Below, in pieces: positions 46,191 to 55,317 of a DNA stretch of 62,801 nucleotides. The position numbers and the translations under genes are program-made. Within the stretch, counting starts at the first letter, position 1; every line of letters starts with the position of its first letter. The stretch spans positions 1 to 62,801 of the forward strand of contig JAPUEK010000063.1 of NCBI GenBank assembly GCA_027492585.1, read 5' to 3'. The notes under the pieces are model-generated. The model saw only the letters and a program-made list of their open reading frames with translations. It searched no databases and was not told the origin of the DNA. The stretch comes from Paracoccaceae bacterium. Lineage in GTDB: Bacteria; Pseudomonadota; Alphaproteobacteria; Rhodobacterales; Rhodobacteraceae.

Positions 46191-47971
46191 TGTTTTCGGC
46201 ATTGCAATCCTTGCCCCTGTCGGTACCGCGCGTCGCAGGTGAAAGTGCGACGTCGCTGGCCGCACGCCTCGTGCGGCGCAATGGTGCGCCGAGACTGATC
46301 ACGTTCTGCTCGGACATGGGGCTGGACCATCGCGGCCTGACCAATGGCAGTGATACCGAAATACTCCGCCTCGCTGCCCTGGCCGGTTGCGCGCCCGAGC
46401 CTCTGCTCAACTGGACTCCGCGCCTCACTGCCGACAGCTGGTTTCGTCTTGGCCAGGAGCGGATCAAGTTCACTGCCTTTGTCCGAACCAGGATCCGGGC
46501 GTGCCCCACCTGCCTGGCCGGTGGTGGGACCGCGCATCAGGCAATCTGGCAGCTCAGTTCAATACGCCGCTGTGGCACGCATGGTTGCTTGCTGGTCGAA
46601 CTGCCTGTCATCCCCGGCAACAAGGAGATCTTCGATTTCGCGTACCACGCGGCGCGCGTGCGGGTGGGAAGCTTTGATACGATCACAGCGGATGAAAGCC
46701 AGCTGGAAAATTACCTGCTGGCCCGCATTCAGGATGGCGCAGGGGAAGACTGGATCGACAGGCTGCCTTTCCATGTCGCAGCCCAAATCTCCGAAAACCT
46801 GGGCGCGTTGATTCTGCTCGGACCGGATGCCCCCCGCGATCTGATCACCAAAGACGAATGGCATTATGCAGGCAGTATCGGTTTTTCGATCCTGAAGGAT
46901 GGCCCTGACGCTCTGTGCGACACGCTGAAGGAGCTGCAACGCGCGGTCCCGCTCGACGCCGCACTATACCGAACCCGATATCGCCTGTTCTTCGACTGGC
47001 TGCGGTATCGCGATGATGACCCGGACTTCAACATTATCCGCGATTTGGTCCGGGAGTTCATTTTCCAGAACTACCCGATCGCAGAAGGCGCTGTTGTGCT
47101 GGGCAAATCATGCCCACGCCAGCTGGTGCATTCGATCTCAACCGCGAGCCGCGCCTATGGCGTCACACGCTGGCAACTTGGCCGGCGCCTTGCCGCGCTT
47201 GGTCTGGCGCAGCGCAGCGCGGATGATCGGGATTTTCGGCTGACCGATTATGTCCCGACCGAAATGATGGATCAGATTGCAGGTGATTTCGCGGCGCTCA
47301 TGAATGCGGGCGATGCCGCGAAGTGGCTCGGCATCGCGCGATTTCTGCTGACCAAACTGACCGATGGCGGCGTGGTGCAGAAGTTTTTTACAGAAAAACA
47401 CGCATTACCACTCTACCACCCGCGCGATCTGGAGGCCTTTATCATCGGCTTGGACCGGCTGGCGGAAGGTGGCGGGATCAACCAGGACTGGCTCGATATC
47501 CCAACGGCGGCGCACCACTTGCACTGCCCGACCGACCGGGTCACGGCCATGATCCTGAAACTTCGCATCCCACTGCGCCGTGATCTTGGCTGCGACAGCA
47601 GGTTTCGGGCATTCCGCGTACACCTGCCCACTCTACGCGAGGCGATTGCCAGTCCTGCCGATGGGGCACTGCCACCGAGAGCAGCAGCTCGAATGATCGG
47701 CGTCGACATCCGGACACTGCGCGCCCTGATCGGCGGGGCATATGTGGAACGCGTTACCGCAGTCGAACCCCAGAGCGGGCGGCACCGCCGGTATATTTCA
47801 GAAGCCAGTCTGGAAGGGTTTCGACAAAACTACATCACGGTGACACAACTGGCGGTGCGATCCTGCCGCAACCCCGGTGCCGAAGCCATCATCCAGGCCG
47901 ACCGCGGCATTGTGCCCCTGCCGCTGCCCGAGCGATGTCAGACCACCTACCGCCGCGCCGATATCGGCTGA
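46187..47971 (+). CDS. tniQ: TniQ-family protein (long form)
   Basis: The 594-residue protein opens with the TniQ N-terminus (PRVAGESATSLAARLVRRNG). The zinc-finger motif is CPTC at 106-109 with CGTH at 129-132. The C-terminal 300 residues are longer than in typical TniQ and include several helix-turn-helix-like segments (VTRWQLGRRLAALGLAQ, then RAAARMIGVDIRTLRALI). TniQ/TnsD proteins choose targets for Tn7/Tn5053-like transposition. No tniA, tnsB or complete tniB is present, so it is orphaned. Confidence 0.82.
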   Translation: MMFSALQSLPLSVPRVAGESATSLAARLVRRNGAPRLITFCSDMGLDHRGLTNGSDTEILRLAALAGCAPEPLLNWTPRLTADSWFRLGQERIKFTAFVRTRIRACPTCLAGGGTAHQAIWQLSSIRRCGTHGCLLVELPVIPGNKEIFDFAYHAARVRVGSFDTITADESQLENYLLARIQDGAGEDWIDRLPFHVAAQISENLGALILLGPDAPRDLITKDEWHYAGSIGFSILKDGPDALCDTLKELQRAVPLDAALYRTRYRLFFDWLRYRDDDPDFNIIRDLVREFIFQNYPIAEGAVVLGKSCPRQLVHSISTASRAYGVTRWQLGRRLAALGLAQRSADDRDFRLTDYVPTEMMDQIAGDFAALMNAGDAAKWLGIARFLLTKLTDGGVVQKFFTEKHALPLYHPRDLEAFIIGLDRLAEGGGINQDWLDIPTAAHHLHCPTDRVTAMILKLRIPLRRDLGCDSRFRAFRVHLPTLREAIASPADGALPPRAAARMIGVDIRTLRALIGGAYVERVTAVEPQSGRHRRYISEASLEGFRQNYITVTQLAVRSCRNPGAEAIIQADRGIVPLPLPERCQTTYRRADIG

Positions 47972-47982
47972 TCGAAAACAGA

Positions 47983-48006
47983 GGGCCGGGATTCACCGGC
48001 CCTTTT
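47983..48006 (+). terminator. rho-independent terminator after tniQ
   Basis: GGGCCGG at 47983-47989 pairs with CCGGCCC at 47996-48002, followed by TTTT. It lies 12 bases past the tniQ stop. Confidence 0.88.
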
Positions 48007-48034
48007 GCTTTGCCGTGGCGGGGCAAACTATGTG

Positions 48035-48146
48035 GCGAAAATGGACAGGCGAGTGCGTTATTCAGAAATTGAGCATCTGACTTCATTGGGTTTTTCGACG
48101 CGAAAATGGAACATCTACATGGCACTTTTCAACCCAAAGACGGACA
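48035..48146 (-). repeat. tni/Tn7-like transposon end with repeated TGTYC-ATTTTCGC motifs
   Basis: On the minus strand TGTCCATTTTCGC (48047-48035) and TGTTCCATTTTCGC (48113-48100) are two near-copies, and TGTCCGTC begins at 48146. Tn5053-type ends begin TGTC-ATTTTC and carry several transposase-binding repeats, so this looks like one transposon terminus, with the outer edge near 48146. Confidence 0.55.
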
Positions 48147-48147
48147 A

Positions 48148-48169
48148 ACGCCCCGCTTTTGCGGGGCGT
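48148..48169. terminator. hairpin at the island/core boundary
   Basis: ACGCCCCGC at 48148-48156 pairs with GCGGGGCGT at 48161-48169 around TTTT. It can serve as the terminator of the minus-strand dtd gene (followed there by TTTGTCC). The remaining 200 bases to dtd are G-rich with nothing recognised. Confidence 0.7.
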
Positions 48170-48369
48170 TGTCGTTTCCGGGGAGCGGTTTCGCACGACT
48201 GGGCGGGGCGGCAAGCATCCGGGGCAAGCGCGGGATTTGGGCAAAGGCCGGTATTGCGGGGCTGCGCCCGCGGCTCGCTGGCGAGAGGGGTATGGGGCGG
48301 TACGGGAGGGTCGGCGGCTTCAGCGATGGCGGCTTCGGAGGCGGAGGTTCCGCTCCCCGATTCGCGTGG

Positions 48370-48810
48370 TCAGTCCGCCGTATCCATCCAGATCGTCACC
48401 GGCCCGTCGTTGACGAGGCTCACCGCCATATCGGCACCGAAGATGCCGTTGGCGGTCGGGATGCCCTCGGCGGCGATGCGGGTGGTGAAGTAGTCATAGA
48501 GCCGTTTGCCCTCCTCCGGCGCTGCGGCGTAGGAGAAGCCGGGGCGGTTGCCGCGCAGATCGGCGGCGAGGGTGAACTGGCTGACGATCAGTGCCGCGCC
48601 GCCGATGTCACGGACGGAGCGGTTCATCTTGCCCGCCTCATCCTTGAAGATCCGCAGCTTGGCGATCTTGGCGGCGAGTTTGTCGGCCTCGGCCTCCCCG
48701 TCCCCCTGCATGGCGCAGGCGAGGATCATGAGGCCGGCCCCGATCTCTCCCACCACTGCCCCCTCGACCGACACGGAGGCGCAGGTGACCCGTTGCAGGA
48801 CGGCTCTCAC
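48370..48810 (-). CDS. dtd: D-aminoacyl-tRNA deacylase
   Basis: The 146-residue enzyme hydrolyses D-aminoacyl-tRNA (and Gly-tRNA-Ala), protecting translation. Both signature motifs, SQFTLAAD and NDGPVTIW (cross-subunit Gly-Pro), are intact. The GTG start overlaps the sugar-kinase stop by four bases. Confidence 0.95.
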   Translation of the reverse strand: MRAVLQRVTCASVSVEGAVVGEIGAGLMILACAMQGDGEAEADKLAAKIAKLRIFKDEAGKMNRSVRDIGGAALIVSQFTLAADLRGNRPGFSYAAAPEEGKRLYDYFTTRIAAEGIPTANGIFGADMAVSLVNDGPVTIWMDTAD

Positions 48811-49730
48811 AGCTCATGCACCCAGGGAGGGTTGGCGCCGGGGCGGCTGACCGTCACCGCCGCCGCACGGGTGCCGAGCGACAGGGCCGCGTCCAGCTCT
48901 GCATCGCTGAGGGCCGCCAGCCGCGCCTTGGTCAGCGCGCCCGCCTGATGCAGCGCCGCCAGAGCACCCGCGTTGAACGTATCGCCCGCGCCGACCGTAT
49001 CGGCCACCGTCACCTTCGTTGCGGCGACGAAGCGGTCCTGCGTGGCCGTCACCGCCCGCGCGCCCTCCGCCCCTTCGGTGATGAAGACCAGCTTCGGCCC
49101 CTTGGCCAGAATCGCACGGGCAAGGGCGGTCAGGTCGCCCGCGCCCATCAGCCAGTGCAGATCCTCATCGGACAGCTTGACGATATCGGCCCGCGCCACC
49201 ATCCGCTCGATCCGGGCGCGGTATTGCGCCTCTTTTCCGGCGATGAAACCGGGGCGGATGTTGGGGTCGATCATCGTCACCCGCACCCCGGACTCGCGCG
49301 CCTGAAGCGCCTCGTAGGTGGAGGCGGCGGGATCGTTCACAAGGCTGATGCCGCCGAAGAACAATGCCTGGGTCGAAGCGGGCAGGGCGGGCAGGTCCTC
49401 TTCGGCCAGAAGGCGGCCGGCGGTATTCTCGTCATAGAAGGCATAGGTCGCCTGGCCCGTCACCAGCTTGACGAAAGCCACCGTCGTCGGCCGGGCGGAG
49501 CGCGCGCAGAAGCTGGTATCGACCTTGGAAGCCTCCAGCGTCTCGGTCAGGATCTCTCCGAGCATGTCGGTCGAGAGGCCCGAAAAGAAGCCGGAGGGCG
49601 CCCCGAGCCTGCCAAGCGCGATGGCCGTGTTGAAGACCGCGCCGCCGGCATAGGGGGCAAAGCATGGCTCGCCCTCGGTCGATTGGCGCGGCAGCATGTC
49701 GATCAGGGCTTCGCCGCAGCTAAGAATCAT
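48807..49730 (-). CDS. PfkB-family sugar kinase, fructokinase-like
   Basis: The 307-residue ribokinase-family enzyme has the N-terminal [10 protein letters not shown], the substrate motif [18 protein letters not shown] and the catalytic [16 protein letters not shown] with the Asp base. The N-terminus is closest to fructokinases. A LacI-type operator lies 43 bases upstream of the start. No transporter is adjacent, so the sugar is inferred. Ribosome site GGGAGG. Confidence 0.85.
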   Translation of the reverse strand: MILSCGEALIDMLPRQSTEGEPCFAPYAGGAVFNTAIALGRLGAPSGFFSGLSTDMLGEILTETLEASKVDTSFCARSARPTTVAFVKLVTGQATYAFYDENTAGRLLAEEDLPALPASTQALFFGGISLVNDPAASTYEALQARESGVRVTMIDPNIRPGFIAGKEAQYRARIERMVARADIVKLSDEDLHWLMGAGDLTALARAILAKGPKLVFITEGAEGARAVTATQDRFVAATKVTVADTVGAGDTFNAGALAALHQAGALTKARLAALSDAELDAALSLGTRAAAVTVSRPGANPPWVHEL

Positions 49731-49772
49731 CAGTCTGTCCTCCCGGTTTCGGCGAGTATAGCGGAAGGTGTC

Positions 49773-49788
49773 ATGTTAGCGCAAACAT
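49773..49788 (-). promoter_or_regulatory. LacI-family-type operator upstream of the sugar kinase
   Basis: ATGTTAGCGCAAACAT is a 16-base palindrome with one mismatch to the ideal ATGTTAGCGCTAACAT, the classic form bound by alphaproteobacterial LacI-family sugar regulators. Its position, 43 bases before the start codon, suits repression. Confidence 0.65.
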
Positions 49789-49807
49789 CGCCTTGGAGCG
49801 TCCGGGC

Positions 49808-49834
49808 GGGATGGGCAACCTTGCCCACCCTACG
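49808..49834. repeat. GGGCAAGGTTGCCC palindromic extragenic repeat
   Basis: GATGGGCAACCTTGCCCACC contains the inverted repeat GGGCAA/TTGCCC and overlaps the purC stop codon. Very similar sequences recur in many proteobacterial intergenic regions; it can fold as a terminator-like hairpin. Confidence 0.55.
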
Positions 49835-50795
49835 CGGTGAAATAGGGGGCGAGATTGGCCCGCACCCGCGCCAGCGGCGTCTCTCCGGTCAGATCGGGGG
49901 CAAAGCCCTGCCCGGTGATCGCCTCATAGGCGTCGATATAGACGCGGCTCGTCGCCTCGATCATCTCGGTGGGGATTTCGGGGATCGCGTCCTTGTAGGG
50001 ATCGCAGCGCGCCGCGACCCAGGACCGGATCACATCCTTGTCGAAGGAGGGCGGGCGGCTGCCGGCCTCGAATGCCGTTTCATAGCCCGAGGCGATCCAG
50101 TAGCGGCTGGAATCCGGGGTGTGGATTTCATCGGCCAGCAGGATGTTGCCCGCCGCATCGACCCCGAATTCGTATTTCGTATCGACGAGGATCAGCCCGC
50201 GCTCCGCCGCCATCTTCTGCCCGCGCGCAAAGAGGGCGAGCGCCTTGGAGGAGACCTCCTCCCATTGCGCGGGGGTGAGCAGGCCCTGTGCCAGAATGTC
50301 AGAGGCGGTCAGCGGTTCGTCATGGCCGCCGTCGAAGGCCTTGGAGGTGGGGGTCAGGATCGCTTCCGGCAGGGCCTGATTGTCGCGCAGCCCCTCCGGC
50401 AGGTCATGGCCATACATCCGCCGCGCGCCCTTGCGGTATTGCGTGAGGATGGAGGTGGAGGTCGTCCCGGCCAGATAACCGCGCACCACCACTTCGACGG
50501 GCAGGATGGTCAATCGCTTGCCGATCACCACATTCGGGTCCGGGTAGGAGATCACGTGATTGGCGCAGATGTCGCCGGTCCGGTCGAACCAGAACCGCGC
50601 CACCTGCGTCAGCACCTGACCCTTGAAGGGGATGGCGGCAAGGATGCGGTCGAAGGCCGAAATCCGGTCGGAGGAGATGAGGATGCGCCGCCCTTCGGGA
50701 TATTCCGCCGTGCCGGGCAGGTCGTAGCAATCGCGGACCTTGCCGAAATAGGGGGAGGGGAGTTCGGCAATTCGGGCGTGGTCGAGGATACGCAT
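49830..50795 (-). CDS. purC: phosphoribosylaminoimidazole-succinocarboxamide synthase
   Basis: The 321-residue SAICAR synthase of purine synthesis has the motifs [36 protein letters not shown] and the C-terminal [24 protein letters not shown]. It is of the longer, eukaryote-like type rather than the 240-residue E. coli type. The ATG at 50795 has GGAGG five bases before it. Confidence 0.93.
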   Translation of the reverse strand: MRILDHARIAELPSPYFGKVRDCYDLPGTAEYPEGRRILISSDRISAFDRILAAIPFKGQVLTQVARFWFDRTGDICANHVISYPDPNVVIGKRLTILPVEVVVRGYLAGTTSTSILTQYRKGARRMYGHDLPEGLRDNQALPEAILTPTSKAFDGGHDEPLTASDILAQGLLTPAQWEEVSSKALALFARGQKMAAERGLILVDTKYEFGVDAAGNILLADEIHTPDSSRYWIASGYETAFEAGSRPPSFDKDVIRSWVAARCDPYKDAIPEIPTEMIEATSRVYIDAYEAITGQGFAPDLTGETPLARVRANLAPYFTA

Positions 50796-50870
50796 GGGGC
50801 CTCCGATCATTGCGGCGGTCATCGCGCGGGGGGGCGGCGTTGTCAACCGCGCCCGCCGCTCGCGGACCGT

Positions 50871-52010
50871 TCAATCCATCCAGCTCGGCTCGGCCATGCC
50901 GAAAGCGGAAGGATCGTGCAGATAGACCGCCCCCGCGACCAGAACCGCCACCAGCAGAACGGTGAAGCCGATCTTCCACCAGCTGTAAGGGCGCTCACCC
51001 TGCACTTCGCCGGTCTGCCCGTTCACCACGAAACGGAAGCTGCGGCCGGAATATTTGTAGGCCGCCGTCCAGACCGGCAAGAGGACGTGCTTGAACGTCT
51101 CCTCGGAAAAGCGGCTGTCGATGCTGTCGATGCGCTGCTCATCCCCGCCGATGTCGCGGCGCACGTCGCCTTCGATGATCGCGTCCATGCGTTGACGGGC
51201 CTGCTCGTGGCCTTCCGCAAGCGCGACCGTATAGCCTTCCGCCTGAAACCCCGCGAGGAACTCCGGCGCATAGGGGCGCAACTGCCCCAGATCCCAGGGC
51301 GTCAGATCATTGCCGAGCCGCTGCGGCAGCGAGGTGGAGGCCATCACCAGCATGTCGTCGAAGCGCCGCGCGACCTGCCCGGAGGCGGGATACCAGCGGA
51401 CCTTGGTGACGCTCTCCTGCCGCTGCTCGTTGCGACCGTTGACATTGACGGTCACTGTGCGGGTCTCGGTGTAATGCTCGCCCCGCTGGCCGCGATAGCG
51501 GCTGGCGCTGTCCGCATCGAAGGTCCAGAACGGCACATAGATGCCCGCCATCGCCCGGCCCTTGCGGGTATATTCCAAAAGTCCGTTCGGCGCGAACCAC
51601 AGGCTGCCCAGCCATTTCGTCAGCGCATCCCGCGCCTGGTTTTCCGTCAGCGCGAAAGGCAGAAGGCCCTGCGGCTTGATCCGCCGCCGCGCGCCGGTAT
51701 CCACCACCACGGGCGTCGCGCAGAAGGGACATTCGGTGGCATGGGAGGCACCCTGAAACTCCACCACCGCGCCGCAATTCGGGCAGGAGGTGGAGCGCAC
51801 CTCCTCGGAGGCGGAGCCGGGCAGGTCATCGGCCAGCCCGCGCGCCAGATCAATCTCGCCGAGCGCCCTGGTCTTCGCCCAGGGATTCGCCGAGGGGATC
51901 GACTGCACATAGCCGCAATGGTCGCATTTCAGCTCCGTCTGCCCCGGCGCGAAACGCAGGTCGGCGCCGCATTGGGCGCAGGGGTAGCGATGTTCCTCGG
52001 CGACCTGCAT
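50871..52010 (-). CDS. zinc-ribbon membrane-anchored protein (YdjG-like), last gene of the TelA/SPFH operon
   Basis: The 379-residue protein contains two zinc ribbons: CAQCGADL...CDHCGYVQ near the N-terminus and CPNCGAVV...CPFCATPV near 75-100. A mixed domain (YVPFWTFDADSASRYRGQRG) and one C-terminal membrane helix (FTVLLVAVLVAGAVYL) follow. The same pairing with an SPFH protein occurs as YdjG-YdjI in Bacillus subtilis. It starts seven bases after the SPFH gene. The role is unknown, probably an envelope-stress complex. Confidence 0.78.
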   Translation of the reverse strand: MQVAEEHRYPCAQCGADLRFAPGQTELKCDHCGYVQSIPSANPWAKTRALGEIDLARGLADDLPGSASEEVRSTSCPNCGAVVEFQGASHATECPFCATPVVVDTGARRRIKPQGLLPFALTENQARDALTKWLGSLWFAPNGLLEYTRKGRAMAGIYVPFWTFDADSASRYRGQRGEHYTETRTVTVNVNGRNEQRQESVTKVRWYPASGQVARRFDDMLVMASTSLPQRLGNDLTPWDLGQLRPYAPEFLAGFQAEGYTVALAEGHEQARQRMDAIIEGDVRRDIGGDEQRIDSIDSRFSEETFKHVLLPVWTAAYKYSGRSFRFVVNGQTGEVQGERPYSWWKIGFTVLLVAVLVAGAVYLHDPSAFGMAEPSWMD

Positions 52011-52016
52011 CGGCGC

Positions 52017-53111
52017 TCAGGGGGCGGGGGGGGGCGGCGGCATGAGGGCAAAGAGCCGGGCAAGCTCCGTCTCCGCCGCCGGTTTCCAGCCGTCCTGACC
52101 GGCGGTCCAGACCTGCGTGGCGCGGGTAAGCGCGCCGGAGGCGACAAGGCCCGCCAAATCGCTGTCGCCGTAAGGCCCCTTGGTTGCGCCGTTTTCGGCC
52201 AGATGCCATTGCTTGCCCGCAGCGGGTGGCGGCGGGGGTGGCGGGGCCGCTGCCGCCGGGGCCGCGCCCCAAGGACCGGCCTGCGCGGCCATGTTCATCC
52301 CCATGCCGGCGCCAAGCCCGGCCCCCATCGCCGCCCCGATGCCCGAGCCGGGATTGGCCATGCCCTCGGCGGCATTGAACTGCATGTATTTGTTGAGATC
52401 GCCGGCCACCCCGATCGAGGTGCGCTTGTCGAGCACCTTTTCGACCTCCTCGGGCAGGCTGATGTTCTCGATGTAGAATTCCGGGATCGCCAGCCCATAG
52501 GCCGCGATCTTCGGTGCGATGGCCGTGGTGATGATGCGCCCCAGATCGGCGGTATTGGCCGCCATGTCCAGCACCGGAATCCCCGACTTGGCCAGCACCT
52601 GACTGGCTTCCTGCACGATCACGTTGCGGATCTGGCTGGAGATTTCATCCGAGGTGAATTCCCCATCCGTGCCGACGATCTCCTTGAGGAACAGCGCCGG
52701 ATCGGAGACCCGCATCGAATAGGAGCCGAAGGCGCGCAGCCGCACCGGGCCGAATTCCGGGTCGCGGCAGATGATCGGATTCTTCGTTCCCCATTTCTGG
52801 TCGTTGAAGCGGGTGGTGTTGACGAAATAAATCTCGGATTTGAAGGGGCTTTCAAAGCCGTGATCCCAATGCTGGAGCGTCGTCATGATCGGCATGTTGT
52901 TGGTTTCGAGCATGTAGAGACCGGGCGTGAACACATCCGCCATCTGCCCCTCATGCACGAAAACCGCCGCCTGCCCCTCGCGCACCGTCAGCTTGGCGCC
53001 GTATTTGATCGCATTGCCGCGCCGCTCGAACCGCCAGACCATCGTATCGCGCGTGTCATCGAGCCACGAGATGACATCAATGAACTCGCCTTTGAGGAAA
53101 TCGAAAACCAT
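52017..53111 (-). CDS. SPFH-domain protein with C-terminal GYF_2 domain (YdjI-like)
   Basis: The protein has 364 residues. The first 250 form an SPFH domain of the virion-core/YdjI type (VREGQAAVFVHEGQMADVFT, then ASQVLAKSGIPVLDMAANTA). A Gly/Met/Ala-rich linker and a poly-Pro run precede a GYF_2 domain (WHLAENGATKGPYGDSDLAG, then WTAGQDGWKPA). It would assemble into a membrane-associated ring or scaffold that recruits its neighbours. Confidence 0.85.
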   Translation of the reverse strand: MVFDFLKGEFIDVISWLDDTRDTMVWRFERRGNAIKYGAKLTVREGQAAVFVHEGQMADVFTPGLYMLETNNMPIMTTLQHWDHGFESPFKSEIYFVNTTRFNDQKWGTKNPIICRDPEFGPVRLRAFGSYSMRVSDPALFLKEIVGTDGEFTSDEISSQIRNVIVQEASQVLAKSGIPVLDMAANTADLGRIITTAIAPKIAAYGLAIPEFYIENISLPEEVEKVLDKRTSIGVAGDLNKYMQFNAAEGMANPGSGIGAAMGAGLGAGMGMNMAAQAGPWGAAPAAAAPPPPPPPAAGKQWHLAENGATKGPYGDSDLAGLVASGALTRATQVWTAGQDGWKPAAETELARLFALMPPPPPAP

Positions 53112-53149
53112 GGGTCACTCCTTCCCCGGTCCGGGGGATTGCGTCGGGG

Positions 53150-54085
53150 TCATGTTTCGCCGCCCATCAGGCGGCGCGCAAGCAGTTCGATGATCGGGCG
53201 GGCCTGCGCCTCGGTCATGCCGGGGCGCAGCGCGGGGTTGTAGAGAATCCGCAGCATCGCCTCGTCCATCGTGGTCAGCAGGGCGAATTCCTCATCGTCG
53301 TTGAAGATCGAGGGTCGCGCACTGGCACTGTCGTTCGGCAGGCCGAGCCCCTGCGCGATTTCCTCATGGATGCAGGACAGCCGCAACAGGTCGGGATGCT
53401 CGGCGCGGATCACGGCGAAGGCGCGCTGATAGACGCCGCTCGCCCCCTGCGATTGCGCCAGCACCACGCAATAGGTGGAGCGGGGCATGTTCGTCACCCC
53501 CGCCACATCCGCGGCACTCAGGTCCGGCAGGATCGAGGAGACGGTGGGGCCAAGCGCGCGGCGCTCATCCTCGGAGACGAAATAGACGAAGAAATTCGGG
53601 TTGGTGTCATCCAGCCGGATCGGATGGCCCGTCACCTGCGCCAGCCGGCCGAGATAGGAGGCGACGCGGGCGGTGTCGGTCGCCCTCCGCTCCGCCCCAA
53701 CGGAGGCGCCGAAGCGCACCGCGACCCGCACCGGCTGCTGCCAGCGGCGCAGCTCGGCCGAGGTTTCCCGCGCCACGGCCCCGCCGGAGCCGCGGGCATA
53801 TTCATCGTATAGCGCGATGCGGATGAAATTCCGCGCAAGCATGGCATCGGTGAAGGGCGTGTCGCTGCCGCCGCCATCCGACCGCAGCAGCCCCTGCGAG
53901 AGCAAGGCCTGCTGCACCTGCGCGTAATAGGCGCGGGCGGCCGCACTGTCCGGGGTTTCCGGCAGCGGGGTTTCCGTCGCCGGCTGCGGGCGGGCCATGG
54001 GCGGGGAGCTGCTCGCCGGCAGGCCGGACTGACATCCGGTCAGGGCGATCAGCGCCAGAGCCAAAAACTTGCGGCCCGCCGGCAT
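53150..54085 (-). CDS. DUF2927 lipoprotein
   Basis: The 311-residue protein has a signal with lipobox LTGCQ near residue 19. The C-terminal DUF2927 domain is recognised by SCIHEEIAQGLGLPNDS and PSIFNDDEEFALLT. The HEE segment followed by Asn/Asp resembles a metallopeptidase-type helix, but activity is not established. It sits within the TelA/SPFH operon, three bases from telA. Confidence 0.85.
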   Translation of the reverse strand: MPAGRKFLALALIALTGCQSGLPASSSPPMARPQPATETPLPETPDSAAARAYYAQVQQALLSQGLLRSDGGGSDTPFTDAMLARNFIRIALYDEYARGSGGAVARETSAELRRWQQPVRVAVRFGASVGAERRATDTARVASYLGRLAQVTGHPIRLDDTNPNFFVYFVSEDERRALGPTVSSILPDLSAADVAGVTNMPRSTYCVVLAQSQGASGVYQRAFAVIRAEHPDLLRLSCIHEEIAQGLGLPNDSASARPSIFNDDEEFALLTTMDEAMLRILYNPALRPGMTEAQARPIIELLARRLMGGET

Positions 54086-54088
54086 GGT

Positions 54089-55285
54089 TCAGTTTGCCCC
54101 ACCCGTGCTGCCACCGAAGCTTTCGCCGAGCCCGGTCTTGCGGGCGCGGGCGGAGGCGAGCGTGTCGCGCAGCTCGCCCTCCATCTTGACCAGCTCCACC
54201 TCGGCGGCGGCACGTTTCGCCTTGCCCTCGTCGGCGATCTGGAGGCTTTCCTCGATCGTGGCGATCAGCGTGGCATTGGCCGATTTCACCGCCTCGATGT
54301 CGAAGACGCCGCGCTCCATCTCGGTGCGGACGACGCGGTTGGCATCCTGAAGGTTCTTGGCATTGGAGGTCAGAAGCTCGTTGGTCAGGTCATTGGCATC
54401 GCGGATCGCCTCCGCCGCCTCTTTCGATCGTTGGATCGTCACCGCCTGCGCCAGCTGGGTCTCCCAGAGCGGCACGGTGTTGACGAGGGTGGAATTGATC
54501 TTGGCGACCAGCGACTTGTCGTTTTCCTGCACCAGCCGGATGGAGGGCAGCGACTGCATCGTCACCTGACGGGTCAGCTTCAGGTCATGGACCCGGCGTT
54601 CCAGATCGTCGCGGGCGGCGCGCAGATCGCGCAGTTCCTGCGCCTTCTTGACCTGATCGGCCTCGGGCGCGGCCTTCACCTCGGCCTCCTTGGCCGGGAT
54701 GGTGGTGGCGTCGAGGTCCTTCAGCTTCGCCTCGCCCGCCGCGATGTAAAGCGCCAGTTCGTCATAGAAACGCAGGGTCTTTTCGTAAAGGATATCAAGG
54801 CTTTTGACATCCTTCAGCAGCGTATGCTCATGCATCAGCAGGTTTTCGGAGATCTTGTCGATCTGGCCCTGCACCTCTTCGTAGCGCGCGATGAACTGCG
54901 CCAGCGGGGCGGCGCGGCCAAGGAGCTTGTCCCACCAGCTCTGGTCGCGGCCCGCATCCAGCTCCTCGCCGGAGAAGCCGCGGATGGTGGAGACGATCTC
55001 GCGCAGGCTGTCGCCCGCCGGGCCGACATCCTTGTTCTTCACACCCGAAAGCATCTCCTGGCTGATGACCTGCAATTCCGATTGCGCGGCCGAGCCGAAG
55101 GAGATGATCGACTGGCTGTCGGCCATGTCGATCTCGCCCATGCGCTTGCGGATTTCCTCGGATTGCGCCGGTGTCGCCTCCTCCAGCGGCACGATGGCGG
55201 TGCCGGGTTCGGGCAGGATCATCGCGGTGACTTTTTCCACCTCGGCCAGGGCATTGGCGGCTTCTTCGCGGACGGTATCGGTCAT
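54089..55285 (-). CDS. telA: TelA/KlaA-like toxic-anion-resistance protein
   Basis: The 398-residue, mainly helical protein contains the family segments SIISFGSAAQSELQVISQEM, then KLLGRAAPLAQFIARYEEVQ and QIDKISENLLMHEHTLLKDV. TelA homologues are linked to tellurite and other envelope-acting stress, with a scaffold role suspected. It is preceded by an XpaC gene 32 bases away, the usual pairing. Confidence 0.9.
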   Translation of the reverse strand: MTDTVREEAANALAEVEKVTAMILPEPGTAIVPLEEATPAQSEEIRKRMGEIDMADSQSIISFGSAAQSELQVISQEMLSGVKNKDVGPAGDSLREIVSTIRGFSGEELDAGRDQSWWDKLLGRAAPLAQFIARYEEVQGQIDKISENLLMHEHTLLKDVKSLDILYEKTLRFYDELALYIAAGEAKLKDLDATTIPAKEAEVKAAPEADQVKKAQELRDLRAARDDLERRVHDLKLTRQVTMQSLPSIRLVQENDKSLVAKINSTLVNTVPLWETQLAQAVTIQRSKEAAEAIRDANDLTNELLTSNAKNLQDANRVVRTEMERGVFDIEAVKSANATLIATIEESLQIADEGKAKRAAAEVELVKMEGELRDTLASARARKTGLGESFGGSTGGAN

Positions 55286-55317
55286 GGCAGCACTCTCGAC
55301 TAGGGAAATGGGGAGAA

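Larger units (their letters stand above)
40081..48146. mobile_element. composite genomic island inserted next to tRNA-Ala
   Basis: The genes are unlike the core flanks: a nuclease-like ORF, a phage-like operon, an AT-rich DGQHR/HEPN-like cassette, a truncated replication-type gene, an IS3 fragment and an orphan tniQ. The left edge is the tRNA 3' end with CTTACG repeats; the right edge is set at transposon-end-like repeats near 48146. No integrase and no second copy of the tRNA 3' end were found, so it is probably a decayed or nested insertion. Confidence 0.75.

Noticed and set aside
46187-47971. CRISPR-associated transposon (CAST) because of TniQ
   Set aside because: No Cascade or Cas12k genes, no tnsB/tnsC and no array in the window; the TniQ is long and orphaned.
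40081-48146. Retron or CRISPR system in the island
   Set aside because: No reverse transcriptase, no cas genes and no regularly spaced repeats; the repeats seen are short and irregular.
48816-53243. 1475-codon plus-strand open frame
   Set aside because: It runs antisense to the sugar kinase, purC and the SPFH/zinc-ribbon genes and has no recognisable domain; typical shadow of high-GC coding DNA.
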